The notes under the pieces: generated by a model
What the model saw: only the letters and a program-made list of their open reading frames with translations
Database searches by the model: none
Told to the model about the DNA's origin: nothing
Position numbers and translations under genes: made by a program
Shown: one piece after another, positions 35,662-42,946 of the stretch
How positions within the stretch are numbered: position 1 is the first letter of the stretch
Layout of the letters: every line of letters starts with the position of its first letter
Source: an uncultured Granulosicoccus sp.
GTDB taxonomy: Bacteria > Pseudomonadota > Gammaproteobacteria > Granulosicoccales > Granulosicoccaceae
Assembly (NCBI GenBank): GCA_947499955.1
Contig: CANMQI010000001.1
Span: 496,001-560,000, forward strand
Direction of reading: 5' to 3'
DNA: 64,000 nt

Positions 35662-35940
35662 TTAGTTATTGCTCTGAAATATTGCAGAGTTGTTGGCTTG
35701 CAGCGCTCCCACACTGAACAAGGCAATGTTGGCCTGGGTGACGACTGCAGTGTTGCCCAGCAGGCAGGCAAAGCAGAAATCGAATGCTCCACCTTGAACG
35801 GTGTCAAGCTCCGCATTGCTCATCTCGATTGCAATGATATTGGCTTGCGTCTCCAGAAGATCGCTACTATCTGCATTCACTGCAGTGCTGGCAAATGGAA
35901 GAATGACTGCTGCTGCAACGGCGAGTAATGTATTTTTCAT
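35662..35940 (-). CDS. Small secreted double-glycine-leader protein with CxxC core (copy C)
   Basis: 92 aa. A Sec signal peptide (1 to about 23, ending VNA) precedes a short spacer and the leader motif MSNAELDTVQGG ending at Gly51. The remaining 41-residue core carries Cys56-Phe-Ala-Cys59, then an Asn/Gln-rich tail (GNTAVVTQANI, ending FQSNN). The core is exactly as long as that of the neighbouring copy B and the two align without gaps. The double-glycine motif is the kind cut by C39 peptidases, and such a peptidase with its own signal peptide is encoded nearby. The Asn/Gln pattern resembles amyloid subunits of the curli and Fap types. I do not know a named family. Confidence 0.85.
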   Translation of the reverse strand: MKNTLLAVAAAVILPFASTAVNADSSDLLETQANIIAIEMSNAELDTVQGGAFDFCFACLLGNTAVVTQANIALFSVGALQANNSAIFQSNN

Positions 35941-35993
35941 GATTTTCTCTCGATTGAAATGATGGTTGAATCAACGGATCGCTGACTATCCGA

Positions 35994-36266
35994 TCAGTTG
36001 TTGCTCTGCCAGACAGCTGAGGCGTTGTTCTGCGCGATCAGTGCGCTGACTGCAGAGATATTCAGCTGTGTGACATTGGCAGTGTTGGCCAGCGCACACA
36101 GAATGCAGATGTCTGCGAACCCACCCTTGACTTCAGCGAGTTCGGTATTGCTCATCGGAGCAACTTGCCCAACAATTGAAACCAGAGGTTGAGTCTCGTC
36201 CGCCGTCGCGGTACCCAGTGCGAAAGGCAGCAAGATACTCGCAGCTAAGATTGTGTATTTCTTCAT
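35994..36266 (-). CDS. Small secreted double-glycine-leader protein with CxxC core (copy B)
   Basis: 90 aa from the ATG at 36266, which has AAGGAG upstream; the longer open frame from 36365 lacks one. Signal peptide ends near GTATA. The leader motif is MSNTELAEVKGG ending at Gly49. The 41-residue core contains Cys54-Ile-Leu-Cys57, ANTANVTQLNI, and ends WQSNN like copy C. It is the first gene of a unit with copy C (53-nt gap) and the lipoprotein. A shared inverted repeat lies about 140 bp upstream. Likely an exported, C39-processed structural subunit; a Sec-dependent bacteriocin-like peptide is the alternative. Confidence 0.85.
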   Translation of the reverse strand: MKKYTILAASILLPFALGTATADETQPLVSIVGQVAPMSNTELAEVKGGFADICILCALANTANVTQLNISAVSALIAQNNASAVWQSNN

Positions 36267-36397
36267 GTCTATTCTCCTTAAATTGACTTTCAATATCCCG
36301 AGTACTCCTCGAGAAACTGCCAGCAGTTCGATTTCCCTGATAAGCGGATAACCCCCCTCTGACACCTACAGGATTACCTTGTTACAGTTATATGTAA

Positions 36398-36413
36398 TCA
36401 CCTGTATGGGTGA
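36398..36413. promoter_or_regulatory. Shared operator, copy 1 (upstream of peptide B)
   Basis: TCACCTGTATGGGTGA, an inverted repeat with 5-bp arms and a 6-nt spacer, flanked by TAA and GATTA. An almost identical element (one base changed) lies at 38880-38895 upstream of peptide A. Both are about 90-140 bp before the start codons, so they probably bind the same regulator, plausibly the LuxR-type protein encoded at 32831-33631. Confidence 0.65.
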
Positions 36414-36512
36414 GATTAGTCGTAAGTATGATTAGTAGATGAACTGTGGCTATTGACTCGACACCTGATCGAAAATCGACAAGCTGTTTCCCGGTATTCA
36501 TCGTCAGGCAAA

Positions 36513-36533
36513 CCCGCTTCCGTTGAAGGCGGG
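36513..36533 (-). terminator. Possible terminator after the C39 peptidase gene
   Basis: On the minus strand a hairpin with arms CCCGCCTTC / GAAGCGGG (one bulge) is followed by TTT. It lies 80 nt past the peptidase stop and before the promoter of the next unit, which fits separation of two transcripts. Confidence 0.4.
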
Positions 36534-36612
36534 GTGACACGCGACAAGGGGAATGAAGCCCGACGCCATCAGTCATCGGGCAATAGGCTTCCTGGTTGTA
36601 TGCAACCCGGCT

Positions 36613-37419
36613 CTATCGCAACAAGGGCAACACATCACCAGGAGAATAGCGCTCCAGTTGTCGTTGCCAACGCACTTTATCGGGCAATTTGTCCCGAACA
36701 GACAGATGCATGAACGACGAATTGCCCGAGTCCGGCTCGCCAGATCTTGCCATGACGAATACAACCCCACTCCATTCATCAAGGAAACGCGAGACACTCA
36801 TCCTGAGATTGCCTCTGGACGGATCTGCCAGGAATACCCGATCCCCGACGATCGTGCGCAAGACTGCGAAATGCTTGTAGCCCAATGGCGTGACATGAAC
36901 GATTACCGGCGCAGAGAGTTTTCTCAGCTGATCCAGTGTCAGCCGATAACCCGCCGACCTGTACCCCATCTGTTCGGCAGCCATCTTCATGTCAAGCAGT
37001 GAAAATCCGGCATATTCCCGGTTGCGTTGTTCTTCGACATCCAGACCCGATATCAACGCGTCCAGTACCTCCAGTTCAGAGGTCTCATCATCGAAGTAAT
37101 AGCTCATCATGGTGGCCATGGTGGCAGCGCCACAGGAATAATCGCTGTCCTGCCTTATCACCTCCTTGAAACGCAGGCCCATGAGCGTTTGCCGAGTGCT
37201 CGCCTGTCGAGTTGGAGCGATGACATCCCGCTCAGGATCGATATCGAGATGACTCGGCGATTCACGGCTATCTACCTGAGCTGTTCGAGCCGTAGGTTCA
37301 ACCCGTTCCCGGATGTCGAACAATTCATCCGATGCCAGCGAAACAGTCTGCCCAAGGCTTGCAAGCTGCAGCAAAGCCAACACTCGGACGGCTTGCATGG
37401 TGCTGCTGTTCGAGACCAT
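36613..37419 (-). CDS. Secreted C39-family peptidase (FapD-like)
   Basis: 268 aa with a signal peptide (1 to about 29, ending SLA), so it acts outside the cytoplasm and is not part of an ABC exporter. The papain-like C39 domain (about 75-230) has its oxyanion Gln90, nucleophile Cys96 (DYSCGAATMA), His183 (GYKHFAVL) and Asp199 (LADPSRG), so it should be active. C39 enzymes cut after double-glycine leaders, exactly the motif in the three small proteins here. The architecture is that of FapD of the Pseudomonas functional-amyloid operon. It starts 12 nt after the barrel gene stop and is co-transcribed with it. Confidence 0.9.
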   Translation of the reverse strand: MVSNSSTMQAVRVLALLQLASLGQTVSLASDELFDIRERVEPTARTAQVDSRESPSHLDIDPERDVIAPTRQASTRQTLMGLRFKEVIRQDSDYSCGAATMATMMSYYFDDETSELEVLDALISGLDVEEQRNREYAGFSLLDMKMAAEQMGYRSAGYRLTLDQLRKLSAPVIVHVTPLGYKHFAVLRTIVGDRVFLADPSRGNLRMSVSRFLDEWSGVVFVMARSGEPDSGNSSFMHLSVRDKLPDKVRWQRQLERYSPGDVLPLLR

Positions 37420-37431
37420 ATGCGCCCCCGT

Positions 37432-38415
37432 TCAGAAAGTCAGACTGAAACTGAATCCGGCATCGGGCGCCTCTTCGGTAATGCCGACAGAGAGCATCGG
37501 TTCGAAGAACATGTTCCTACTCAACTGCACCGTGGTACCGAACATCAGATTGCCGGCAAGCTGGCTGGTGCCTCGTATGCCCAGATCCCCCACCGATGTC
37601 CTTTCGGTATAGGAGAGTCCATAGCGGATACTGTAGCCAACACGATCATTGAGTGAAAAACCGCTACCGAACTGAAGAGCATAGTTTGCGCCGCGCTGCA
37701 CACCGTCCACCGCAGTGGCATAGGTATATTGGGTCTGAAGAAAGAACACGGCAGGGTCGATCGTTTTCACGACCGTTGCCCCCAGGCCGATACTCTGATC
37801 TCCACTACCGTTCCCGTCGTCTGCGGTGTCAGCCTTGTATAATAGAGCAATCGCCAGATCAGGGCGATACCCCATCTCCCGGACAAGCTGATAACGCAGT
37901 CTGACCTGCGCATCCCCGATGCCCGAGTCGCGGCGATCCTGGAGTGAAGTCGCCGATGACAGGAATGCATAGTCCACTTCGGTGCGGTCAACGCTATACG
38001 GAAGTCTGAGACTGACTTCAAGATCATCTGTCAAGCCATAGCGCAGCTGGACCGACAAGCTTGATGTCTGCTGCGACAATGCCGGTACGATCGTTTCGCC
38101 AAATCTGACATTTCTTCGTGAATCCGTAGTCACCTGCAAACCGAGTTCGAACTCACTTTCGCCTTTGGCAAACAATACTTTCTGATCACGCAGGAACATG
38201 TCGAGTGCAAGTTGCGCCTCTTGAGCAAGTTCCTCTTGCGATGGGGATGATGCTCTCGCGCGGTCGGATTCCTGCTCTGCAGCACTGCTCCCTAACTCCC
38301 TCGTGGCATCCTTGCCATCGGTTCCCTCTCCCTGGGTAGTGGCACAGGCAGTCAACAGAAAACAGCTGATAACTGCGCCACTCAACTCACCCCTGATCAT
38401 TCTGGATGTGTGCAT
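37432..38415 (-). CDS. Outer-membrane beta-barrel protein (FapF-like exporter)
   Basis: 327 aa. The N-terminus has a lipobox-like LLTAC (Cys24), then a charged helical stretch (about 57-80, SPSQEELAQEAQLALDMFL). A series of amphipathic beta-strands follows from about 84 to the end, closing with the outer-membrane signature FSFSLTF with terminal Phe. FEFELGLQ-type entry into the barrel (FAKGESEFELGLQ) resembles the phenol-degradation MetA / FapF barrel group. In the Fap system the barrel exports the amyloid subunits through the outer membrane, with a periplasmic helical plug. That role fits here, next to the C39 peptidase and a small substrate. Lipidation is unusual for FapF and may be a misread signal peptide. 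Confidence 0.82.
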   Translation of the reverse strand: MHTSRMIRGELSGAVISCFLLTACATTQGEGTDGKDATRELGSSAAEQESDRARASSPSQEELAQEAQLALDMFLRDQKVLFAKGESEFELGLQVTTDSRRNVRFGETIVPALSQQTSSLSVQLRYGLTDDLEVSLRLPYSVDRTEVDYAFLSSATSLQDRRDSGIGDAQVRLRYQLVREMGYRPDLAIALLYKADTADDGNGSGDQSIGLGATVVKTIDPAVFFLQTQYTYATAVDGVQRGANYALQFGSGFSLNDRVGYSIRYGLSYTERTSVGDLGIRGTSQLAGNLMFGTTVQLSRNMFFEPMLSVGITEEAPDAGFSFSLTF

Positions 38416-38483
38416 TATCGATTATCTGATTTTTTTGGCAAACCAACAGGCTGACTGACAGACCGGTCGAGCTGCTGTTGCTG

Positions 38484-38795
38484 TCACGGAATCAGATTAC
38501 CGCCGAAGATGAATCCGTTGTTGGTCTGAGAGGTTCCAAAGCAGAAAAGGCAGATGTTGAATTGAGGCATGATGGCGATATTGAATCCGTTCAGGAAGCT
38601 CAAGTTGAAAAAACCACCTTGAATACCATCCAGTTCAGCATTGCTCAGACTGACTATCGAACCATTGTCCAGCGAGGACAGTGCATGGAAATCATTCCGG
38701 TCCGGCAGTGTATCTGCCGTTGCTGCCATGGCGGGAACCGTGCAGCTCAGCAACGCTGCAGCGGTGACGAGTCGGATCGTTTTGTTGTTGCTCAT
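38484..38795 (-). CDS. Small secreted double-glycine-leader protein with CxxC core (copy A)
   Basis: 103 aa from the ATG at 38795, with GAGGGA upstream. Signal peptide ends PAMA. The leader motif LSNAELDGIQGG ends at Gly61. The 42-residue core is more hydrophobic than those of copies B and C and carries its pair late, Cys82-Leu-Phe-Cys85, followed by an Asn/Gly-rich end (TNNGFIFGGN). It is the first gene of a unit with the barrel and C39 genes, and the shared inverted repeat lies about 92 bp upstream. It could be a minor or nucleating subunit, as FapB is to FapC; this is inference. Confidence 0.82.
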   Translation of the reverse strand: MSNNKTIRLVTAAALLSCTVPAMAATADTLPDRNDFHALSSLDNGSIVSLSNAELDGIQGGFFNLSFLNGFNIAIMPQFNICLFCFGTSQTNNGFIFGGNLIP

Positions 38796-38879
38796 TATTC
38801 GTGTCCCTCGATCAAATTGAGCTTCAGTCAAACATCAACTGTGCGTCTCAATTAGTACCGAGGCAACGTACACCTGTCC

Positions 38880-38895
38880 TCACCTATATGGGTGA
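38880..38895. promoter_or_regulatory. Shared operator, copy 2 (upstream of peptide A)
   Basis: TCACCTATATGGGTGA differs from copy 1 at one spacer base and keeps the perfect TCACC/GGTGA arms. It lies about 85 bp upstream of the peptide A start codon. A partial TTCACC half-site follows at 38904-38909 (plus strand ATTCACC). Confidence 0.65.
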
Positions 38896-39214
38896 TATTC
38901 CCATTCACCAATGACAAAGGTTAGCGGCTATCGACAGATCGGTATATCGTCTGAGCGCCTCTAAAGTGCAATGGGCATTGACGATTTTCTCGGCAATCTG
39001 CTACCGGACCGGTTCACCTCACTCACGGCAATCGCCGCCTTTATCAGTCGTGTTTCAAGCCGCTGACACTTCCGTGGGAGCGATTTTCGTGATGGTGTCA
39101 CTCATGTAGAATCAGGCAGGCCATCAACTATTGCAAGCCCCACCATGCCCACCCGAATCGATGTGCAGAATCAATCTGATCTGAGAAGAAAATATAGCGG
39201 CAAGAGGTTTAGCG

Positions 39215-39358
39215 GTGAGTTTGTCCTTCTACACGTTTTTCCGGAACAGAAATGACAACCCTCAAGAGCTGATGGCTGCCGCCACAGGGTGGATTCAGAC
39301 CAATGAGCTTGATCACTTCGAGAAGGTGCTAAAGAGACGAAACCAGGGTGTTGAATAA
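39215..39358 (+). CDS. Possible small protein, unrecognised
   Basis: 47 codons from a GTG with AGAGG eight bases upstream. The product (MSLSFYTFFRNRNDN..., ending KRRNQGVE) has an aromatic N-terminus and a charged helical C-terminus. I recognise no family. It converges on the LysR gene 28 nt away. Treat it as a candidate only; it may equally be a gene remnant. Confidence 0.25.
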   Translation: MSLSFYTFFRNRNDNPQELMAAATGWIQTNELDHFEKVLKRRNQGVE

Positions 39359-39386
39359 AATATAGTGCGCCTGACAACCCGGAGCT

Positions 39387-40256
39387 TCACGCACTCAACG
39401 CATCCCAGAACGCCTCGGCCACCGGGCTGAGATGTTTTTCCTCATGGCGAATCTTGCGCAGCTCGCGGTACACGGTCGGGTTATCGGGTTGCACGAAGTC
39501 GACATTGGCCATACCGCTGGTAATGGCATTGCTCGGCAGAACCGTGGCCCCCAGACCATTCTGTACAAAGGCCAGCAATGCCGTGGTGCTGCGTGCCTGC
39601 AGTGTGCACCGCGCCAGATGATCTGCCACCAGCGGGTGATGGATCATCTCACACAAGGGATTGGCAATCAGTGGTTCCAGTGACAGCAACTCCCAAGCAG
39701 GATGCACATCAGGATCTCGCAGTGCATCAGCGATGGCGCCGTTTTCTGAATATACGATACCGAGGCTGTCGGTCAGAATGACGTCCTCCTGGTGGGCTTC
39801 CGACGGCGTGGCGGAAATGATGCCGATATCGGCCTCGTCGGTCTGGATACGACGACGTACCGCAGCGCTGTCCACATCGCTGATCTCGAGGCGGACATCG
39901 GCATGCTCCTTGCGAAAAGTGGCTATTGCCTGCGGCAGCAGGCTCACGGCAGCCGAAGGTACCGCCGCAATACGCACCGTACCGGCGGTGGCCAGCACAT
40001 GACGCTCAATGGCGTCGGTGCAGCGATCGAAGGTATCCGTGGCACGGTGACACTCCTGCAATACCAGACGACCCAGCGGAGTCAGCCGGTTCTTTCTATC
40101 CGTTTCGAACAGTGGAGCGCCAACGCTCTCAGTCATCTGAGTCAGCGACATCGACACGGCGGCCGGCGTTCGATGAAGCTCTTCCGCCGCCGCCGCCAGA
40201 CTGCCCTTCTCTGCCACCGTCTTGAAGACCCGCAGCATCTCCAGCTTGAACGCCAT
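39387..40256 (-). CDS. LysR-family regulator of the divergent ALDH-M19-BCCT operon
   Basis: 289 aa. The N-terminal winged helix-turn-helix (MLRVFKTVAEKGSLAAAAEELHRTPAAVSMSLTQM) is followed by a two-lobed effector domain (about 90-285). It is divergent from the aldehyde dehydrogenase gene with 93 nt between starts, the standard LysR arrangement, and an inverted repeat lies in that gap. It probably activates the operon when a pathway intermediate binds. Confidence 0.92.
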   Translation of the reverse strand: MAFKLEMLRVFKTVAEKGSLAAAAEELHRTPAAVSMSLTQMTESVGAPLFETDRKNRLTPLGRLVLQECHRATDTFDRCTDAIERHVLATAGTVRIAAVPSAAVSLLPQAIATFRKEHADVRLEISDVDSAAVRRRIQTDEADIGIISATPSEAHQEDVILTDSLGIVYSENGAIADALRDPDVHPAWELLSLEPLIANPLCEMIHHPLVADHLARCTLQARSTTALLAFVQNGLGATVLPSNAITSGMANVDFVQPDNPTVYRELRKIRHEEKHLSPVAEAFWDALSA

Positions 40257-40277
40257 TTCAGTTTTTCTTAATATTTT

Positions 40278-40297
40278 GTCAATTAGTTTAGATTGAC
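40278..40297. promoter_or_regulatory. Probable LysR binding site
   Basis: GTCAAT-N8-ATTGAC, a perfect 6-bp-arm inverted repeat in an AT-rich stretch. It lies 21 bp from the LysR start and 52 bp from the aldehyde dehydrogenase start, placed to serve both promoters. Confidence 0.55.
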
Positions 40298-40349
40298 TGA
40301 ATACTTCACCCGCGTCAACAATCGCCTATTGATCATGCGGAGTGTTGAC

Positions 40350-41798
40350 ATGCAGCAAACAGGAATTCATATCGCCGGGCGCTGGGATGCAGGTGCCACC
40401 CAGATCGAGAACCGCAATCCATCGGATGTCTCGGATCTGATCGGCCACTATGCTCAGGCCAGCAGTGAGCAACTGGAAGAAGCCCTCGACTCGGCCCATC
40501 GGGCGCAGAAGATCTGGTGGGCTGCCGGTGTGCAGAAGCGTCACGATGTACTGATGGCCATCGGCACGGAGTTGATGAATCGCTCGGCCGAAATCGGTGA
40601 ACTGATTGCCCGCGAAGAAGGCAAGCCAGCAGCAGAAGGCAAGGGGGAGGTTTACCGCGCCGGGCAGTTCTTCACCTGGTTCGCCGCCGAGGCATTGCGC
40701 AATCAGGGTGATCTGGCAGAAAGTGTACGTACCGGAGTCGAAGTGGATGTGCGTCGCGAGCCGGTTGGTGTTGTGGCCATCGTCAGCCCCTGGAACTTTC
40801 CGGTAGCCACACCGGCCTGGAAAATCGCACCGGCACTGGCGTTCGGCAACGCCGTCGTCTGGAAACCTGCCAACCTCACACTGGCCAGTGCCGTTGCCCT
40901 TACCGACATCATCACGCGTCAGGACATACCGGCCGGATTGTTCAACCTGGTGTCCGGAGCGGGCCGCCAAGTCGGTCAGCGTCTGATCGAGAGCCCCCGC
41001 GTCGACGCCATCAGCTTCACCGGTTCGGTGTCTGTCGGACGCAGTATTGCTGCGTCTGCCATCGGCAACATGACACGGCTGCAGATGGAGATGGGATCAA
41101 AGAATCCACTGGTGATCATGGATGATGCCGATCTGGATCTGGCAGTGTCCTGTGCTGCCGGTGCAGCCTTTGGAGGAACCGGGCAGAAATGCACAGCCGC
41201 CAGTCGACTGATCGTGCATGAATCCATCCACGACGTTTTTGTCGAGCGCCTGGTGGAAGCTGCCGAGGCACTCACCGTAGGCCATGCGCTGGATGCAAGT
41301 ACGCAGCTGGGACCGGTGGTCAGCGATGCCCAGTTGCAGCAGAACCTGACCTATATCGAAACCGGAGAGGCCGAGGGTGCAAGCCTGCTGTGCGGTGGTA
41401 AGCGGCTGGAGCGTGCTACGGAGGGCTACTACATGTCACCAGCAGTCTTTTCCGACACCCACAACGACATGCGTATCAACCGCGAAGAGATGTTCGCACC
41501 GATTACCTGCGTCATCAAGACCGGTAGTTATGAAGAAGCGCTGAACATGGCCAATGACAGCGAGTTCGGGCTGACGGCAGGCATCATGACTCAATCCCTG
41601 GCTCGCGCCTCCCACTTTCGTGCGAACGCACGAGCCGGCTGTGTCATGGTGAACCTGCCTACCGCCGGTACCGATTATCACGTGCCTTTCGGTGGTCGTG
41701 GCGCGTCATCCTATGGGCCCCGCGAACAAGGCAGCTACGCTGCCGAATTCTATACCGTGGTAAAAACGGCTTATGTCGCGGCGGGTGATCCGCTGTGA
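40350..41798 (+). CDS. Aldehyde dehydrogenase, 2-oxoglutarate-semialdehyde-dehydrogenase-like
   Basis: 482 aa from the ATG at 40350 (GGAG seven bases upstream; an ATG five codons earlier is possible). The NAD(P)-binding and catalytic segments are intact: SPWNFPVATPAWKIAPAL, the general-base Glu in QMEMGSKNPLVIMDDADLD, and the nucleophile Cys in GTGQKCTAASRLIV. The order and wording of these segments recall 2-oxoglutarate semialdehyde (2,5-dioxovalerate) dehydrogenases of hydroxyproline and pentose pathways. It is the first gene of a five-gene operon and overlaps the next gene by four bases. The true aldehyde is unknown. Confidence 0.9.
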   Translation: MQQTGIHIAGRWDAGATQIENRNPSDVSDLIGHYAQASSEQLEEALDSAHRAQKIWWAAGVQKRHDVLMAIGTELMNRSAEIGELIAREEGKPAAEGKGEVYRAGQFFTWFAAEALRNQGDLAESVRTGVEVDVRREPVGVVAIVSPWNFPVATPAWKIAPALAFGNAVVWKPANLTLASAVALTDIITRQDIPAGLFNLVSGAGRQVGQRLIESPRVDAISFTGSVSVGRSIAASAIGNMTRLQMEMGSKNPLVIMDDADLDLAVSCAAGAAFGGTGQKCTAASRLIVHESIHDVFVERLVEAAEALTVGHALDASTQLGPVVSDAQLQQNLTYIETGEAEGASLLCGGKRLERATEGYYMSPAVFSDTHNDMRINREEMFAPITCVIKTGSYEEALNMANDSEFGLTAGIMTQSLARASHFRANARAGCVMVNLPTAGTDYHVPFGGRGASSYGPREQGSYAAEFYTVVKTAYVAAGDPL

Positions 41799-42874
41799 GC
41801 ATTCATGAACTTGCCGACGCGGTAGCAGGTTCGGACAAGGCGCCGCTGATCGATTGCCTGCAATACGCAAACTGGTCGGAGAAGATATTCCGGCAAATGC
41901 GCGAAGGTGGGGTTGATGCAGTGCATGTGACCATCACCTATCACGAGAATTTTCGGGAAACCGTACAGAACATCGAACGCTGGAACCGCTGGTTCGAGCA
42001 GTATCCCGATCTCATCATGCACGGCCGCTCCGCCAGTGACATTGCGCGGGCACGGGAGAGCGGACGCACAGCCATCTTCTTCGGTTCGCAGAACCCTTCC
42101 TGCATGGAAGATGATATCGGCCTGGTGGAGATTCTGCACACCCTCGGGCTGCGCTTCATGCAGCTGACCTACAACAATCAGTCGCTGTTGGCTTCGGGTT
42201 GTTACGAAGCTGTCGATAGTGGCATCACCCGCATGGGACGCGAAGTCATTGCCGAGATGAACAGGGTCGGACTTGTCATTGACATGAGCCACTCCGGCGA
42301 ACGTTCAACGCTGGAAGCCATTGAACTGTCCTCCCGCCCGATTGCCATCACCCATGCCAACCCCGCCAGCTGGCATGCGGCAGGTCGCAACAAATCGGAT
42401 GCCGTATTGCAAGCGCTCGGCGACAGTGGTGGCATGCTGGGGTTTTCTCTCTATCCGCACCATCTGGAGCACGGTAGTGCCTGCACGCTGCAGAGTTACT
42501 GCGACATGATCTGTCGCACGGCTGAACTGATGGGCCCAGAGCATATCGGCATCGGCAGTGATCTGTGCCAGGACCAGCCCGACAGTATCGTCGAGTGGAT
42601 GCGCGTGGGGCGCTGGACGAAATCCATCGACTTCGGAGAAGGCAGCGCCGCGGCGCCAGGCTTTCCCGACATGCCCGACTGGTTCTCCGACAACCGCCAC
42701 TTCGGTCAGATTGCCAGCGGTCTGAAGAACGCCGGCATGAGCGACATGAACATCGCCGCTGTCATGGGCGGTAACTGGCAACGTTTCTTTGCCTCCAGCT
42801 TTACCGCTGCCAATGCGGATACGGGTGATTCTCGGAAGCCCCGGATCCAGCAGCACCAGCAACAAAAGCAGTAA
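41795..42874 (+). CDS. M19 (renal dipeptidase-like) protein with degenerate metal site
   Basis: 359 aa in the amidohydrolase fold. The GTG start overlaps the aldehyde dehydrogenase stop. Membrane dipeptidases bind two zincs with an N-terminal HxD, a Glu in IEGGH, two His and an Asp. Here the HxD position reads D20-C21-L22-Q23 (LIDCLQYANW) and the Glu segment reads FFGSQN (96-100). The His in IDMSHSG (His166), the His in AITHANP (His187) and the Asp in GIGSDLC remain. It is therefore probably not a dipeptidase and may use one metal or a different reaction. Similar M19-like proteins sit beside dimethylglycine-catabolism genes in Pseudomonas, as I recall. The C-terminal tail is Gln-rich. Confidence 0.85.
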   Translation: MSIHELADAVAGSDKAPLIDCLQYANWSEKIFRQMREGGVDAVHVTITYHENFRETVQNIERWNRWFEQYPDLIMHGRSASDIARARESGRTAIFFGSQNPSCMEDDIGLVEILHTLGLRFMQLTYNNQSLLASGCYEAVDSGITRMGREVIAEMNRVGLVIDMSHSGERSTLEAIELSSRPIAITHANPASWHAAGRNKSDAVLQALGDSGGMLGFSLYPHHLEHGSACTLQSYCDMICRTAELMGPEHIGIGSDLCQDQPDSIVEWMRVGRWTKSIDFGEGSAAAPGFPDMPDWFSDNRHFGQIASGLKNAGMSDMNIAAVMGGNWQRFFASSFTAANADTGDSRKPRIQQHQQQKQ

Positions 42875-42946
42875 ACGCACCAACTCTGGCAACAGACCGG
42901 GCAGCCACTTCACTGTCTGATTACTCCCTTATCGAGGTTTCCCCCC

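Larger units (their letters stand above)
38796..39386. other. Intergenic region between peptide A and the LysR gene
   Basis: About 590 bp. It holds the peptide A promoter with operator copy 2. Three short plus-strand frames have no recognisable product: 38971-39066 (31 aa), 39144-39254 (36 aa) and 39215-39358 (47 aa). Only the last has a fair ribosome site and is listed separately. The fragmented frames could be remains of a decayed gene. Confidence 0.4.

Noticed and set aside
35662-38795. Interpretation of the small proteins as classical class II bacteriocins
   Set aside because: All three carry Sec signal peptides, the C39 enzyme is secreted and not fused to an ABC exporter, and no immunity gene is visible.
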